Shown piece after piece: positions 21,501 through 32,802 of a DNA stretch of 64,000 nt; the stretch's first letter is position 1, and each line of letters opens with the position of its first letter. This stretch comes from Tilletia caries. Lineage: Eukaryota > Basidiomycota > Exobasidiomycetes > Tilletiales > Tilletiaceae. A program made the position numbers and the translations under genes. Under the pieces are notes generated by a model. That model ran no database searches, had not been told where the DNA came from, and saw only the letters and a program-made list of their open reading frames with translations. The stretch spans positions 1,054,001-1,118,000 of the forward strand of contig JALUTQ010000005.1 of NCBI GenBank assembly GCA_032718865.1, in the 5' to 3' direction.

Positions 21501-24447
21501 ATGGATCCGTGGGGAGAGCGATACGACAATTCAGGAGGACAGAGTACAATCGGAACAGCGGCAGAGCACTCTCCCGCCGTCCCAGCGTTGTTCTCGCCAT
21601 CGCTGCGGGAGACAGGCATGGTCCTCCCTGACCCTTCTAACAGAAGGAGCTCAAGAAGGAGCTCATCTAGCTCGAGCTCAAGGTCAAGGTCAAGGTCAAG
21701 CTCCCGTTACAACATGCAAACCGGTCGCTCGGCCCAGAACATCGACCCTCGCGGCAGCAACGACGACGGCGAAGATGACGATGGAGATGAGGACGAAGAG
21801 GGAGACGCTCTCATGGCACGGAACGGATCAGTTCGACCGTTAAAATCAGCAACAACAGCGAAAAAGGGAGCGAAAAAGGCCACGGCTTCCTCAACCAACA
21901 AACCCTCCTCCTCCTCCCGCAAACGCAAGCGAGTCTCCCGGGCCTGCGACTCCTGCTACGTCCACAAAGACAAATGCGACGGCGCCTCTCCCTCCTGTTC
22001 CATCTGCGCCCGTTTATCGCGCAGCTGTACCTATACCCGTCCGGAGAAGAAGCGTGGCCCCCAGCAGGGCGTCCGAGGTCGGCTCGAAGCTCAATGTGCG
22101 GCCCTCGAGACGGTATTGGGGTGGATCTTGCATTGTGCCCAAGTAGAGTTCCGCTCTCTGGACGCTCAGGCATCGGTATCGTCAGCTGGTGGCAACAAAA
22201 TCGGGCGGACAGTGGGTGCGGCGGTTGAAGACGTTCGGCCGGGGACTGTTCTCAGATTGCTCCTTCAGCCTTCACTCGTCGCTACCAGCGCTCTCTGGTC
22301 CTCCTCCTTCGCCTTCCCACCACCGTCATCTTCCCTGCACATTCTCGCCCAACATTGGCGGACGTCGGTCCTCGCGACGTATCTCACCTCGCCATTGGCC
22401 CCCTCCAGTCCAGGACTTGCCATCGGATTGGAAGGCGCGGCTTCGGTCGCTGATGGATTTGATGCCGAACTTGCGTCACGACAGGCCGGCGGAGAAGTTG
22501 GGATTCTGGGTGATAGTCCTCGTAGCGCTGGTGGCGGGGATGACGACGATGAGGACGAAGATGACAATGACGCCGATCGGAACCACACCGAGGCACTTGC
22601 CTCACCTGTGGTCGGCGGCGGTGCAGCAGACGGAGTCCGCCGACGAGGGCTGTCACAATCGGAATCCACGACCAGTATTGGTAGCAGCAGTCGACCGGCC
22701 AAAACACCTCCAGCTCCTGCACCGGGCAAAACGAGACGGACCATCGACCCAGCGCCGACAATTCGTAAACCGGCTCCGAACCCGGCAGCGGCCCATCCGC
22801 CCGTCTCGAGAGGTCCACCTCCACCTTGTCCAGCCCGGCCTGACGACGGTTTGTCTATCGGAACGTTGCCTGAGGCTCTAAATGGGTCTGATGGACAACG
22901 ACTGGAACCTGTTATCGAGCCTGGAGCCGACGTCTGGGCCCGTCCGATCGCGACGCACAACAATAGCAACCATACGCGCTTTTCGATGGATGCGAGGGAT
23001 GCGTTTCACACGCGCTCTTCGACGGATGCGAGGGATGCATTCGCTCTTCCGTCGTCGAATTCGGCTTGGAAGTCACATGGACATCAGCATTCTCACGAAT
23101 CGCTACCGACGCGATCGGAGAGCATGGGCGGACCGTCGGATTGGTCCCGAGCGTTCAGCACTGCCAACGAACGGTCTGGAGTCGTGCTTAGTCACCATGC
23201 TTCAGAGGTGGGACCACGGCAAGAGTATCAGCATCAGCATCAGCATCCTCAGTCCTTGTACCCGTCGGCGGAACATGCAGTCGCGACCTCGAGCCCAACC
23301 ACCCACACATTCTCAGAGGCTCATCCGACGCATGAAGCCCATCAGAACGCCTGGGCTCCCGTCACTTCCGCGACTCATTTGTCCGGAGGCAACGACTACC
23401 TCTTCGGTAACACCCTCCCTCCTTCCTTCTACCTCGACAGTCCGGAGTCTTTCTCCTTTACCGATCCGGATGCACAGGCTTTGTTGTATGCGCTTGGGCT
23501 GAGCGCTGCTACCATGAACGGCGGTGGGGAAGCGGCTAGCGGACATGAGGTGGTTGTTAATTCAGCCCCACAGGCAATGACGGGCACCACAGGCACGGCG
23601 GGGTTGTCATCCTCATATGCAGGCACCTCGGCACCGAACTCGAATCTGGACGCTGTCGCGGCAAGTACGGTACACGGACATGGACGACTGGGAGTAGGAT
23701 CAGGAATGCAGAGGCAGGCGAGAAGCTCGACGGAGAGCGCAGCTAGTCCAGCGTCGTGCTGGGAGGAAGTAACGGGTGGTGGTGGTCCCTTGTTGGCTTC
23801 GTCGATGCGCAAAGCTCCCACAGCGACGACGGGCACGATGTCTTCATCCGCAGAGAATGCCGCGTACGTGCTTTCTTTTTGTTCATTGTTTTGCTAACCT
23901 AGAGACAACTGCTGACTTCCTTGTGTGTTCATGCAGTCACGCTTCGATACTCTTCCAACTGGGTCTACAGGAAGATGCCTACAGTCGTGGTGTCGCGTTC
24001 CCCTTTGGCAACTGGTTCAGCGGCGGCGGCGGCGAAACATTGGATTCGGCAAGCGTTCCTCCTTCCGCCAATGTGCTAACCTCTGACGGTCACAAGAACA
24101 GTGCGGTCCTCGAGCCAGGTCCGACACCGACGTCCTCTGCTGGACCAGGCCAACATCACCCACCGAGGTCCCCGGGCAAATCGATGACTGCCTCATTACG
24201 GACGCTGTTGTCACCGCGTCGAGGAGAGGGCAGCCTCCCGGTTTCGTCTCCTTCAGATCAGCTCCTGCTTAGAGGAGGAGGAGGGGGCGGAGGCGCAGCA
24301 GCCCCTGCCCTTGCCGGACGTATGCGAGCATCGTCGGGACCTGGTCCGCCAGACGTTAGTGGTACGTTGCGGCAGTTCCAGCTGCAGGCTGCCGAGCTCA
24401 TCCGACGGGATACACGCGCGTTTGGGCCTGGCTCGGGATCTCGATAG
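21501..24447 (+). CDS. Zn(II)2Cys6 fungal transcription factor, 957 aa
   Basis: Two exons: 21501-23863 and 23937-24447. A binuclear zinc cluster lies at about residues 148-177 (ACDSCYVHKDKCDG, then SCSICARLSRSC), preceded by a basic KRKRVSR segment and followed by PEKKRGPQQGVRGRLEA, the usual linker and dimerisation start. The N-terminus has an RS-rich run (RRSSRRSS, SRSRSRSS) and an acidic DDGEDDDGDEDEEGD patch. The rest is largely disordered, with a HQHQHQHP run and a duplicated DARDAF peptide. A predicted-helical LYALGLSAATM region and LFQLGLQEDAYSRGVAFPFGNWFSG may be an activation or conserved C-terminal module. No fungal_trans middle-homology domain is recognisable. Target genes cannot be inferred. 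Confidence 0.9.
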
Positions 24448-25046
24448 GACTCTTCCTTTTCCATGGTTCGATGCTTTGGCTTGGGGCGGGGAATCGAGGC
24501 GATGAAGGGCTAGCTGGCTGGGATCTTCGTTGCTCGTTTGTAATTCTTTCGTCTGTTTCAATCAGAACTCAGGTCCAGCACATGAGCACAACGACGCGCC
24601 AGATATGTATATAGAGAAGAATAGGGACTTGGATTCCAGCAGCACAGTCAAGGTAACTAAATAACGTACATGATGATGACAACAAGGCCAGAGGCCGTCA
24701 TGGGCAGTGTCAGACGTGGGCAGTGTCAGAAGCAGCTCACTCACCGTCCCGGATGGTGGTAGTCCATGGGTGGACGAGGCCGAAGGAAAAGCAGGCGAGC
24801 TCGTGATGCGTGGGTGGCAAGGCGTCGGCGTGACGGTAAGCCGGTGAGGTAGTCGAGTCGATGAGGCCGGACGAGCGGAGGGGAAAGGTGCGGAGGGGAG
24901 GGAAGAAGATGGGAAGCCCAGTTGGTGGTCAGTATTGAGCTGCAAGGGACAGAGCTGAGATCTAGAAGATAGTACTCACCCTCGAGAGAGGCTGTACCCT
25001 TTTCCTGCCCGGGGACTCTGGAGTCATGCCGAGGATGGAGCAGGAG

Positions 25047-25270
25047 AGGGTACAGACCGTCGAAGTCCCCTAGACTCGACGTTGATGGGGGCTGCCAGCC
25101 CCCGTGTGCCGGTCCCGCATTACTGCGTGGTCCAAACGGCCCTCATACATAAGTACAAGTCCCGACCCCTTGCCATCCCCTCCAGTTGGGGACACTGTGG
25201 TCATACTGAGGGTCAAGCGGCAAAGAGAGGAGCAACCGTCGAAGTCCCCAAGACTCGACGTTGTTGGGGG
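25047..25270. repeat. pair of direct repeats, each an imperfect hairpin
   Basis: ACCGTCGAAGTCCCCTAGAC at 25047 and ACCGTCGAAGTCCCCAAGAC at 25229, both continuing TCGACGTTG, about 182 bp apart. Within each copy, CGTCGAAGT pairs with ACTCGACG (one bulge) around a 7-nt loop. Confidence 0.75.
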
Positions 25271-25295
25271 GGAAGGAGGTGGTGTGAGTAGGGAG

Positions 25296-25334
25296 GGGGA
25301 AGGGGAGGGAAGGGAAGGGAAGGGAAGGGAAGGA
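25296..25334. repeat. GGGAA purine repeat
   Basis: A run of GGGAA/GGGGA units, fully purine on the plus strand. Confidence 0.8.
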
Positions 25335-25853
25335 GATGGACTGACCAATGTTGATGCGATGTGGAACAAGAAGAGAGTAGAATGATGGTCAGTGTTGATA
25401 GTGAAGCAAGAGGACAAGTGTGATGATGATGCTCACCTGGTGGAGGATGAGGTCGAGGTGGAGATCGGGGTGGAGACTGAGGTCGTCCTCCCGTGTCACA
25501 TGTGGGATGGGGTCGGTGATGTGCTGCGGACTCGGGCCGGTGGGCGTAAGTGTGAGCCGACCCCGATTCGTGTGGATGGGTGACGGAAGGGTATGTGGGT
25601 GGGTGGGTGGATGTGGTCGACCGGCGGTGTGACTTGTGAGCGGGTGAGTGTTGATCTTGAGTCTTGATGAACAATAGAAGGGGTTATGATCGACTCGTTG
25701 ATGACTGTGAAGATGATGAGGAAGGAGGAGAAGATCACATCAGTACCGAGGGGAATGGGAGTCGAGAGACTGAAGCACAAACTCACCTCCGAATCCTCGA
25801 TGACTACGGTGGCTGGGGTGGACCAGAGATGAAGGCTGGTGAACTCGACGGTG

Positions 25854-25931
25854 AAGCTTGAGGGTGAAGCTTCATGGTGAAGCTTGATGATGACGCCTGA
25901 GGGTCAAGCTTGATGGTGACGCTTGACGAGG
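25854..25931. repeat. 13-bp minisatellite, six units
   Basis: Units AAGCTTGAGGGTG, AAGCTTCATGGTG, AAGCTTGATGATG, ACGCCTGAGGGTC, AAGCTTGATGGTG and a final diverged ACGCTTGACGAGG, exactly in register. Confidence 0.85.
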
Positions 25932-26056
25932 TTGGTGTGTGGGGATGCATGTGGACGTGGACAATGTGAATGAGGTGTGTGGATGCTTGTATGTGTGTGA
26001 GGATGCAAGAATGTGTGTGTGAGAGAGAGAGATGTGTGTGAGAGAGAGGAGGGCCT

Positions 26057-26131
26057 ATGAGTGAGTGAGTGAGTGAGTGAGTGAGTGAGTGAGTGAGTGA
26101 GTGAGTGAGTGAGTGAGTGAGTGAGTGAGTG
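26057..26131. repeat. (GAGT)n tetranucleotide microsatellite
   Basis: About 18 perfect GAGT/GTGA units, flanked by diverged GTGTGA and GAGAGA runs. Confidence 0.95.
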
Positions 26132-27441
26132 GAGGCTGTGAGGATGAAGAGGAAGTGAGGGGAGGGAAGAAAAGTGAGCAGACCCGCTTGTTATATAGCT
26201 TCGACGCACCCAGATCTTCAAAACGACACTCACATAGTTTCCGAAGCGATTCTGAAGCACGCCCGCGGTCAGACCCCAAAGAAGAACAGAAAGAGACTGC
26301 GCTCGTGCCGGATGTGATCGAGGTGCGAGGAAGTTGTTGACTGGCCGTCGAGATCGAGATCGAGGCTCTGCAATTGGACCTAGGACAGCGAAACCCTGGT
26401 CGTGGGCCTGCCTTGGCAACGCTATGGCCACACATTCGTTCTGGTGCCTGACGTTGCCGCTGGGTCGCTCTGCCGCGTCGCTGCTTCCAACCGATTGGCA
26501 TGACCTGGCTGTCGGGCGGGATCGGTAGCCCTTGTTGATTGTTGCCACATCCATTCCCATCGGTTGCCCTCTCCCAGTCTCCCTGCCGTGACGACGCCCA
26601 GCAACGAATTGATGCGACCCTGCCTGCGAGATACGGGGCGGATAGGAATGACAAAAGGGGCGGGAAAGAAAAGGTCAGCAGACGACTACGCTGGCCGTGT
26701 CTGGAAGTGCATGAAAGAGTCAGTGGCGCAATGATGAAGCATGCTGCAGTGCACCAGCAAGGGGTGAGGTCTGTGATCACTCTGAGGCACTGGTGGGTGC
26801 AGGACGACTGCTTTCCTGACCGGTACTTGATCGTCGTCGTTGTTCATGATCGCCCCCTGGGAACGAGAGAGCACACGAACCGCACTTGAAACAGTCAACA
26901 TAGCGAAGGCCTTGTGGAAAGGGGCAGGAGGATGCGCCAGCAGGACACAGGAAGGTGGACGTGCTTCGATGGCTTTGGGCGCAGCAGCGGCAGGGCCGTC
27001 AGGGCAACGGAAATTTGGTTGCGGCGAGCGTCGGGGTGCCTTCGACTGCACTCGCCTGTCAGCAAGCATCAGCTTGGGAATGCCAAAGGTGGACGGGAAG
27101 GAGATGGTCAGCATTCTTGCCCATCATACTTGCCTGGGTCAGGCGACGAACGAACGGAGTCCTGGATAGGAAAGTTCTTTAGGGAGATTTGCCCAGATGT
27201 ATTGAGGATCGGAAAGCCGGTACCTTCCCTCCAGGCACCTGCCCAACCGCCAGCCATTCCCGTCGCCCATGCGCCGCGCACATCCTTCCCGACCACGCCA
27301 ATTTCCTCTTGTGTACCTGTCGAAAATGAGCGTTCCATCCGTTCCATCGAGAAAACCTTCGCTACCGAGGCCATGCAGCTGTATGGTCCTGTGTCGTGCT
27401 TTCGAGGAAGGGAGCATGAGTGGAGACTCCCAATTGAATAG

Positions 27442-28215
27442 TTAGGAAGCGGCCTGTGATCCGAAGGCGAGATGGAGCAAGCCGTCCTCCCGCATCGTCA
27501 CGCTAGGACAGCCGGTCTTGAAGTCCGCGGATGAATGGAAGTTCTCACGGCATTCGTAGTGATGGATGTACAAAATGTATTGGAAGAACAGGTCTCTTGA
27601 GTTTTCGAGCAGGCAACCGATAACGTCCCGGACAAGGACAGGTTGCCCCGTGATCTGGTAGCTGGAAGTGCTGGTCAGTTCGAGCTCGGGATCGAGCCCT
27701 CCACAGTAGCCGTAATTGTTGGACAAATCCAGTTCTACTTGGAGAGTGGAGACGGGCGGACAGGTCGCACACTCGTACAGGGCTTGAGGAACGTTCTTCA
27801 TCGTGAGGTAATGATAGCCGACGTAGATCTCGATGCCGGCGTTCCCAAGGGCTTCCTTGTCGAGATTCCATCCAACCCGGCTGAGGACGGGATGGACCTT
27901 GATGTGAGGTTTGCCCTCCAACAGCCACGGATCGCGATCGCCAGCCTTGTTCTTCTGTGCCAGGCTATGGATCTTGATGAGCTCGTCCGGGGTGAGTGCG
28001 GGATTCCTGAGGGGCCGATTGCGGAAGAGGTATCTGTCTGATACTGGGTTGTTGTCAATGATCTGCTTGAAGGACTTGCAAGTTCGACGTAGAGCGTGGA
28101 GGGTAAAGTAGTCGTCGCACTGCTCCAAGATAGCCTTGATCAGCTCGAAAGGAAGGCTGGATAGGTCGAAGAGGATGACCGCAGGGGGTGAGGCAGAGGT
28201 GGTATTGGAGGACAT
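27442..28215 (-). CDS. F-box protein, 257 aa
   Basis: Single exon. The start is the first in-frame ATG at 28215; the frame is open further upstream but without an ATG. An F-box lies at about residues 18-52 (LPFELIKAILEQCDDYF, TLHALRRTCKSFKQII), the Skp1-binding motif of SCF ubiquitin ligases. The remaining 200 residues have no recognised repeat. They contain a Cys pair (ECATCPP) and an aromatic-rich stretch (FFQYILYIHHYEC). Substrates unknown. The next gene upstream on the same strand is also an F-box gene, but of a different architecture. Confidence 0.75.
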   Translation of the reverse strand: MSSNTTSASPPAVILFDLSSLPFELIKAILEQCDDYFTLHALRRTCKSFKQIIDNNPVSDRYLFRNRPLRNPALTPDELIKIHSLAQKNKAGDRDPWLLEGKPHIKVHPVLSRVGWNLDKEALGNAGIEIYVGYHYLTMKNVPQALYECATCPPVSTLQVELDLSNNYGYCGGLDPELELTSTSSYQITGQPVLVRDVIGCLLENSRDLFFQYILYIHHYECRENFHSSADFKTGCPSVTMREDGLLHLAFGSQAAS

Positions 28216-29063
28216 GGCAGCTGAAGCAGACGAAGGCGCTGTAAGGAAAGGGAGGGCAATCTGATGATCGTGGTCCCGAAAGAGAGAAGGAAAGAAGTGA
28301 GTGATATCTTCGGCATGCAAAGGACCTCATCGCCTCATCTCGATCGTGTCCATCTCATTTTGCTCGCGCTGACCTGCATATACCGCTTCATTTCATCTGA
28401 GCACAGCTCGGCACAAAAAACGTCGGCCCCGCCCATCCTCGAAAGGCTGTCCAGAGCAAGCAGAGAGGTTGATCCAGTTGGAGCTTCACGCCGTCATCTT
28501 TGATCTTGCTTGTTACTTGGATCCTACTGGAGAGTGTGCCTCACTCCTCAGTGAGGACGTTGGCGATGATGGCTGTTTGTGTACCCACAAGTCGACAGTC
28601 CTCGGGTGGTGCAAGGGTTCGGAGGCGGAGAGACGAACGGTATGCCCAGAGGCGATCCAAGAACCCGCGAAGCCTTGGGGTCGACGTTGTCCCATGGCTC
28701 CGATCGCACACGCAAAGCTGGATGCAATGAGCCAAGATGGGATTGAGGTGCACTGTAACATAATGGAGTGACTGTTGCTGGCGAGTGGCCGAGAGATGGA
28801 TCCAGGCCGGTCGGAAAATACAGGTCCAGCAGGGCGAGGGATCAGGGAAGTGCTAGAATGACAGGTGACAGCGAGACACTGGAAGAGCAAGACGTATCAT
28901 TAGCGCCGCGCCGTTGTGTATGCGTGGAGATAGCAAGCTCACTTTGGGTACCTTGAAGCGCGAGAACTGTATGCGCTCCTTCGTGACAGGGAAGGAGGAG
29001 GAATTCCAACGATAAAGCACGGACGGGGTGGGAGTGATGTAAAGATGTCTGTCCGCTGACATT
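28216..29063. other. intergenic region between two F-box genes
   Basis: Contains the promoter of the downstream F-box gene and the 3' end of the F-box/WD gene. No supported coding segment. Confidence 0.4.
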
Positions 29064-32024
29064 TCATCTCGCAAAGTTCCACACCGTAACCACCTCCCGC
29101 CACCGCCCTTGGATCCGACCATCTCCTTCTCCTCGCAGGTCTGCCCCCGCCCCAGCAGCAGCTTCGTGAGCATCCCGTCCCGCTCGAAGTACGCTTGCGG
29201 ATGGTAGTCCTTCGTGCGCAGATGCTCTGCTGCCCGCACGGGGATGGGAAAGCTGGGATGAAATGCTGACGATGTTCTCTGGACCGGTCGAGATCCACTC
29301 GACGACGGCAGGCTGGGGATGATCATCGACGTCTTCACCTCCTCGCTGCGACTCCGCATTTCCTTCACTGGGGAAGGAGACCGGGGTGCCTCGTGCCGGA
29401 GAAGGGAGAGAGGAGGCAGAAGAAGGCGAGGGGGATGGTAGGGTGAGAAGGTGCCGAATAGATGCTCTGCCGGGAGTCGAGAAGGAGGAGGAGGACGATG
29501 CTGATGTCCCAAAATGACCGAACGGCACGGCCATCCCACGTCGAGACTGTGACGAGACCGGCGTCCGTAACCTGACTGGCTCATCGCCTTCATCCATCTC
29601 GACCTCCTCGTCGCCAGCCGACCCACCGCAGGATGCCGACGAAGCGCTCGACCTCCGTTTCCGTTTGCCCAACGCTGAACCCATCGCGGTCTTCGCTCCG
29701 CGGGAGTCGGGCGAGGCGAGCGACCAGACCATCACCCGTCCATCTGCACCTCCACTCACACATCGGCCCGTGTCGAGCGCGACGGCGTGGACGGCGGCGG
29801 TATGTCCGAGCAACGCACGACAATGCGTCAGCTTGAGCGCGGGCGGAGTCGTTGATGATACCGAAGACAACGGTGGAGAAGAAGACGTCGAGGAGTATTG
29901 AACGTCGAATCGTTCCAGCGACGATCCTTCCCGGCTGGATTGAACTACGGACCGAGCCGAGCCGTGCACCTCGAAGACGTCGAGCGTGTTCGATCGAGAG
30001 CCGACGACGAGAAAAGGGTCGTCGTAGGTCAGCGTCGTCAAGATCGGTGCCCGCTGACTTCCGACAGTCCTCGCTACTGAGTCGATTCCAGACGACTCGT
30101 TGTCAGCGCCGGTCACCATGGCGCGCCCATGCAGATCGAGTGGCGAAGGCCTAAAGACCTTCTGAGCCGTTGCATGTCGATTCGAAAGTAGCTCCCAACC
30201 GGTAGCGGCCACTCCTCCTCCCGCCCCCGCAGGCAACCTCAGAATGAGCTCCTGTATACCCGCCGTCCAACTGGCGGGATACTGCGGTGTCGCATAAGCG
30301 ATGCTCAGCCGGAAGAAGGAAGGGTGACTTGCTCTTGTCTTCTCCTTCGGATCGGATGATGGGCCGACGAGGACGGCCTTGGATGCTGCAGCGACGGCCG
30401 AGTGCCATGCACGGGCAAGACGGCTTCGTTTGGCCTGACGGAAGGAGGTCGATGATGATGGTGCTGGGGTGCTGTTGGACGACTTGAGCAGTGATCTATC
30501 TGTTGCGGACGGAGTTTGCTGCAGGGGAAGCTCGCGCAGACTGAGACTGGCGGGCCAGTGGCATGTGTAGGAGCGCATACGCAGGAGAAGTTTGAGTTCC
30601 GACTTCTTGAGATCCGAGGGTCCTGCTGCTGGCGAGAGTAGTGGAGAAGGAGTAGAGATTCCGAATATTTGCAGAGTGAAATCTGTTGAACATGTGACCA
30701 GAAGGGGTGAATGGAATGCGGAGGCGACGATAAGCTTCTCGCCATTCGTGCTCCCGCTCGCATGTATTCCCGATGGATCGTATACAGCCTCTTCAACCCA
30801 ATCCAACTGGCGCGATGGAGATTGCTGCCCTGCGGCTGTTCGCGACGTTGACCTGGAGAGTCTGACGCGGAAAAGGACAATGTGTCCGGTCGAATACGCC
30901 ACCATGATCCGCTCCGAGCTGCTGTTCTCCAAGGGTATATGCCTGGCCTTTCCCTTTCCCTTCTGTCCTACATCGCCTCCCTCTGTCTCAGCTCCCGCCA
31001 AGCTCACGGAGTCGACCTGGATTTCAGTGATCGTGACTCCGTTCCGTTTCGAAGCCAGCTCGTCCATTGTCTTGGAGTAAAGCATGCCCAGAGAATCCTG
31101 GTCTGCAATATCCGAGCAGCGCACCACATCCTCGTTCTCATCATTGGTCTGATGCGCAACGCGTGAGGAGACCGTTGCGATGAAGACGTTGATGCCGAGT
31201 TGGGATGAAGGGGCGGCTGCAGTCGCGTCACTGGCAGCGCGAGAGGCGGTGAATAGGAGCGTGGACACTCGGGAGGGACGAACGAGCGTTTGAAGACGGA
31301 AGCCTGAGGAGGACGAGCCGGACGCACGGCTTGAGTGCTGGTGACCTGACCCGCTGCTGTCCGCTAGCGTTTGACGCGAAGTGGAGCCTGACGGCTCGGC
31401 CTGAGCGACATGACCCGATTCCGCCGTACTCGATCCTGCCTGCGGTTGTACCTGTACAAGTACCTGTCCCTGCACCTGCGCGCGTTCAGCCTGGTCCCGA
31501 AGCCGTCCAGGATCGTTCCTAAGCTGGGTCGAGAGGAAGTTACCATGCTTCCAGTTGTGCGCAAGTCGGTACGCCGCCTTCCAATCCGTCCAACCCGTCC
31601 TGAGCTCGTCCGCCGTGTCCGACCGGGTAAAAGAGCCCGCATTGGGGACTCCCCGTGCGCGCGCGCCTGCTGCATCTCGGTAGAGCTCCGGAAAGGCGGA
31701 GGCGTAGAGATCCCGCCACAGCTGAGCAAGCATGCATACAATAAGGTCCCGTAAGTCGCACACTGTATGGTAAAGCGAGTCTGAATAGTGGTATACACTT
31801 ACCGAGGGACCACGCGCGACCCAGCCAACCCTCCGACAGACGGCTTCGCACTCGAGGACGTCTTTGAAACTGACAAGGGAGAGGATGCGTAGAAGGACTT
31901 CGTCCGGTAGGGAAATCAAGGTCTTTGCTGAGCTCGAGCTGGGAGATGAGGCCGACCCGCGCGCTGTCGGTGTCACTGCTTCTTCCAACGCAGGCTGCGC
32001 ATGTCCGCCGCTCGCTGCCATCAT
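29064..32024 (-). CDS. F-box/WD40 protein, about 959 aa
   Basis: Two exons: 31803-32024 and 29064-31721. The 81-nt intron (31722-31802, GTAAGT...CTCAG) is stop-free and a multiple of three. An F-box lies at about residues 39-70 (SLPDEVLLRILSLVSFKDVL, ECEAVCRRV), joining LWRDLYASAFPELY after splicing. WD40-like strands follow, for example RIMVAYSTGHIVLFRVRLS, LVTCSTDFTLQIFGIST, GHTAAVHAVALDTGRCVSGG with ADGRVMVWSL, and the last VVTVWNFAR. Low-complexity Ser/Gln segments lie between them. Probably an SCF substrate receptor; substrate unknown. Between about 29240 and 29096 codon bias favours a different frame, so the final 50 residues before VVTVWNF are uncertain. Confidence 0.82.
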   Translation of the reverse strand: MMAASGGHAQPALEEAVTPTARGSASSPSSSSAKTLISLPDEVLLRILSLVSFKDVLECEAVCRRVGWVARGPSVSVYHYSDSLYHTVCDLRDLIVCMLAQLWRDLYASAFPELYRDAAGARARGVPNAGSFTRSDTADELRTGWTDWKAAYRLAHNWKHGNFLSTQLRNDPGRLRDQAERAQVQGQVLVQVQPQAGSSTAESGHVAQAEPSGSTSRQTLADSSGSGHQHSSRASGSSSSGFRLQTLVRPSRVSTLLFTASRAASDATAAAPSSQLGINVFIATVSSRVAHQTNDENEDVVRCSDIADQDSLGMLYSKTMDELASKRNGVTITEIQVDSVSLAGAETEGGDVGQKGKGKARHIPLENSSSERIMVAYSTGHIVLFRVRLSRSTSRTAAGQQSPSRQLDWVEEAVYDPSGIHASGSTNGEKLIVASAFHSPLLVTCSTDFTLQIFGISTPSPLLSPAAGPSDLKKSELKLLLRMRSYTCHWPASLSLRELPLQQTPSATDRSLLKSSNSTPAPSSSTSFRQAKRSRLARAWHSAVAAASKAVLVGPSSDPKEKTRASHPSFFRLSIAYATPQYPASWTAGIQELILRLPAGAGGGVAATGWELLSNRHATAQKVFRPSPLDLHGRAMVTGADNESSGIDSVARTVGSQRAPILTTLTYDDPFLVVGSRSNTLDVFEVHGSARSVVQSSREGSSLERFDVQYSSTSSSPPLSSVSSTTPPALKLTHCRALLGHTAAVHAVALDTGRCVSGGADGRVMVWSLASPDSRGAKTAMGSALGKRKRRSSASSASCGGSAGDEEVEMDEGDEPVRLRTPVSSQSRRGMAVPFGHFGTSASSSSSFSTPGRASIRHLLTLPSPSPSSASSLPSPARGTPVSFPSEGNAESQRGGEDVDDHPQPAVVEWISTGPENIVSISSQLSHPRAGSRASAHEGLPSASVLRAGRDAHEAAAGAGADLRGEGDGRIQGRWREVVTVWNFAR

Positions 32025-32802
32025 TCCAGGTCCTTGAACAATATGTATACAGAGCCTTGGAGGATGGGGTCGTCCGTATCAAGCAGTCAGTGAGCTCTGG
32101 CTGTGGTCAGTGCCAGAACTCGACGTACCGCTTCCATACCGCTCTCGGATATACTCGGAGCCTTTCCCCTCCCACCACCCATGCATACCAAGTACCAACA
32201 TGCAACATTCGCCTTGCTCTCTGTGATGTTCTGCTGGTCTTAGTTGCACGTGGTAATGTCAATGCTGTCTGCTTCCTGTATCTTCGATGCAGGGTTGGGT
32301 TCAGAGCACTCTTAAGTGCTCGCACGTCGATGCGGCCCGACCCGGTGCGGCTGGGGCGACGCAGACGCAATGGGGAGGGGGAGGTGGGTGGGTGCTTTCT
32401 TCCCTATCACGGAGGGAGCGCAAGTCGAGTGAAGTGACGCTCTTCTTTCCGTCTTCGTACTCTCAGACTCAGTGGAAAATGAAATGGATGGTTCGTGGAA
32501 TTCGGAGGCCAAATGGACCGTTGGTGGCGGTCTGGTGGCTGTTTACGGCCGTTCGAGCTTGTGCCTTCGATCGCGACATGGTGATGCCGTAATCCACGAC
32601 CCGAGTGCGGGGTGACCTCATTTTTTCGTGCGCATCTCCCACGTGGGTTTGCGCCGTTACGTGCGTAATTCGACGGAGACGCGCCCTTGCGCGTCCGCGT
32701 CGCCCTCGTCGCGTCTCTCTGTGTCTTTCTGGCTATGGTCCACCACACCCACCATAGCAACCCACCCGTCCTACCTGCTTCGCTCCTCGTTCTCTTTTTT
32801 TT
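32025..32802. other. divergent intergenic region, left border of the transposon island
   Basis: No gene supported. It separates the host F-box/WD gene from the coiled-coil gene of the putative mobile element. I searched it by eye for a terminal inverted repeat and found none that I could match to the right side. Confidence 0.4.

Larger units (their letters stand above)
24448..27441. other. gene-poor, repeat-rich intergenic region
   Basis: About 3 kb with several minisatellites and low-complexity runs. A minus-strand spliced transcript is conceivable, because GGTGAG-like sites recur near 24981, 25437 and 25788. No frame shows convincing protein, so none is called. Confidence 0.4.

Noticed and set aside
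26914..27441. Possible 175-aa gene on the plus strand
   Set aside because: No recognisable motif, no codon bias and no splice partners; overlaps equally poor frames on the other strand.
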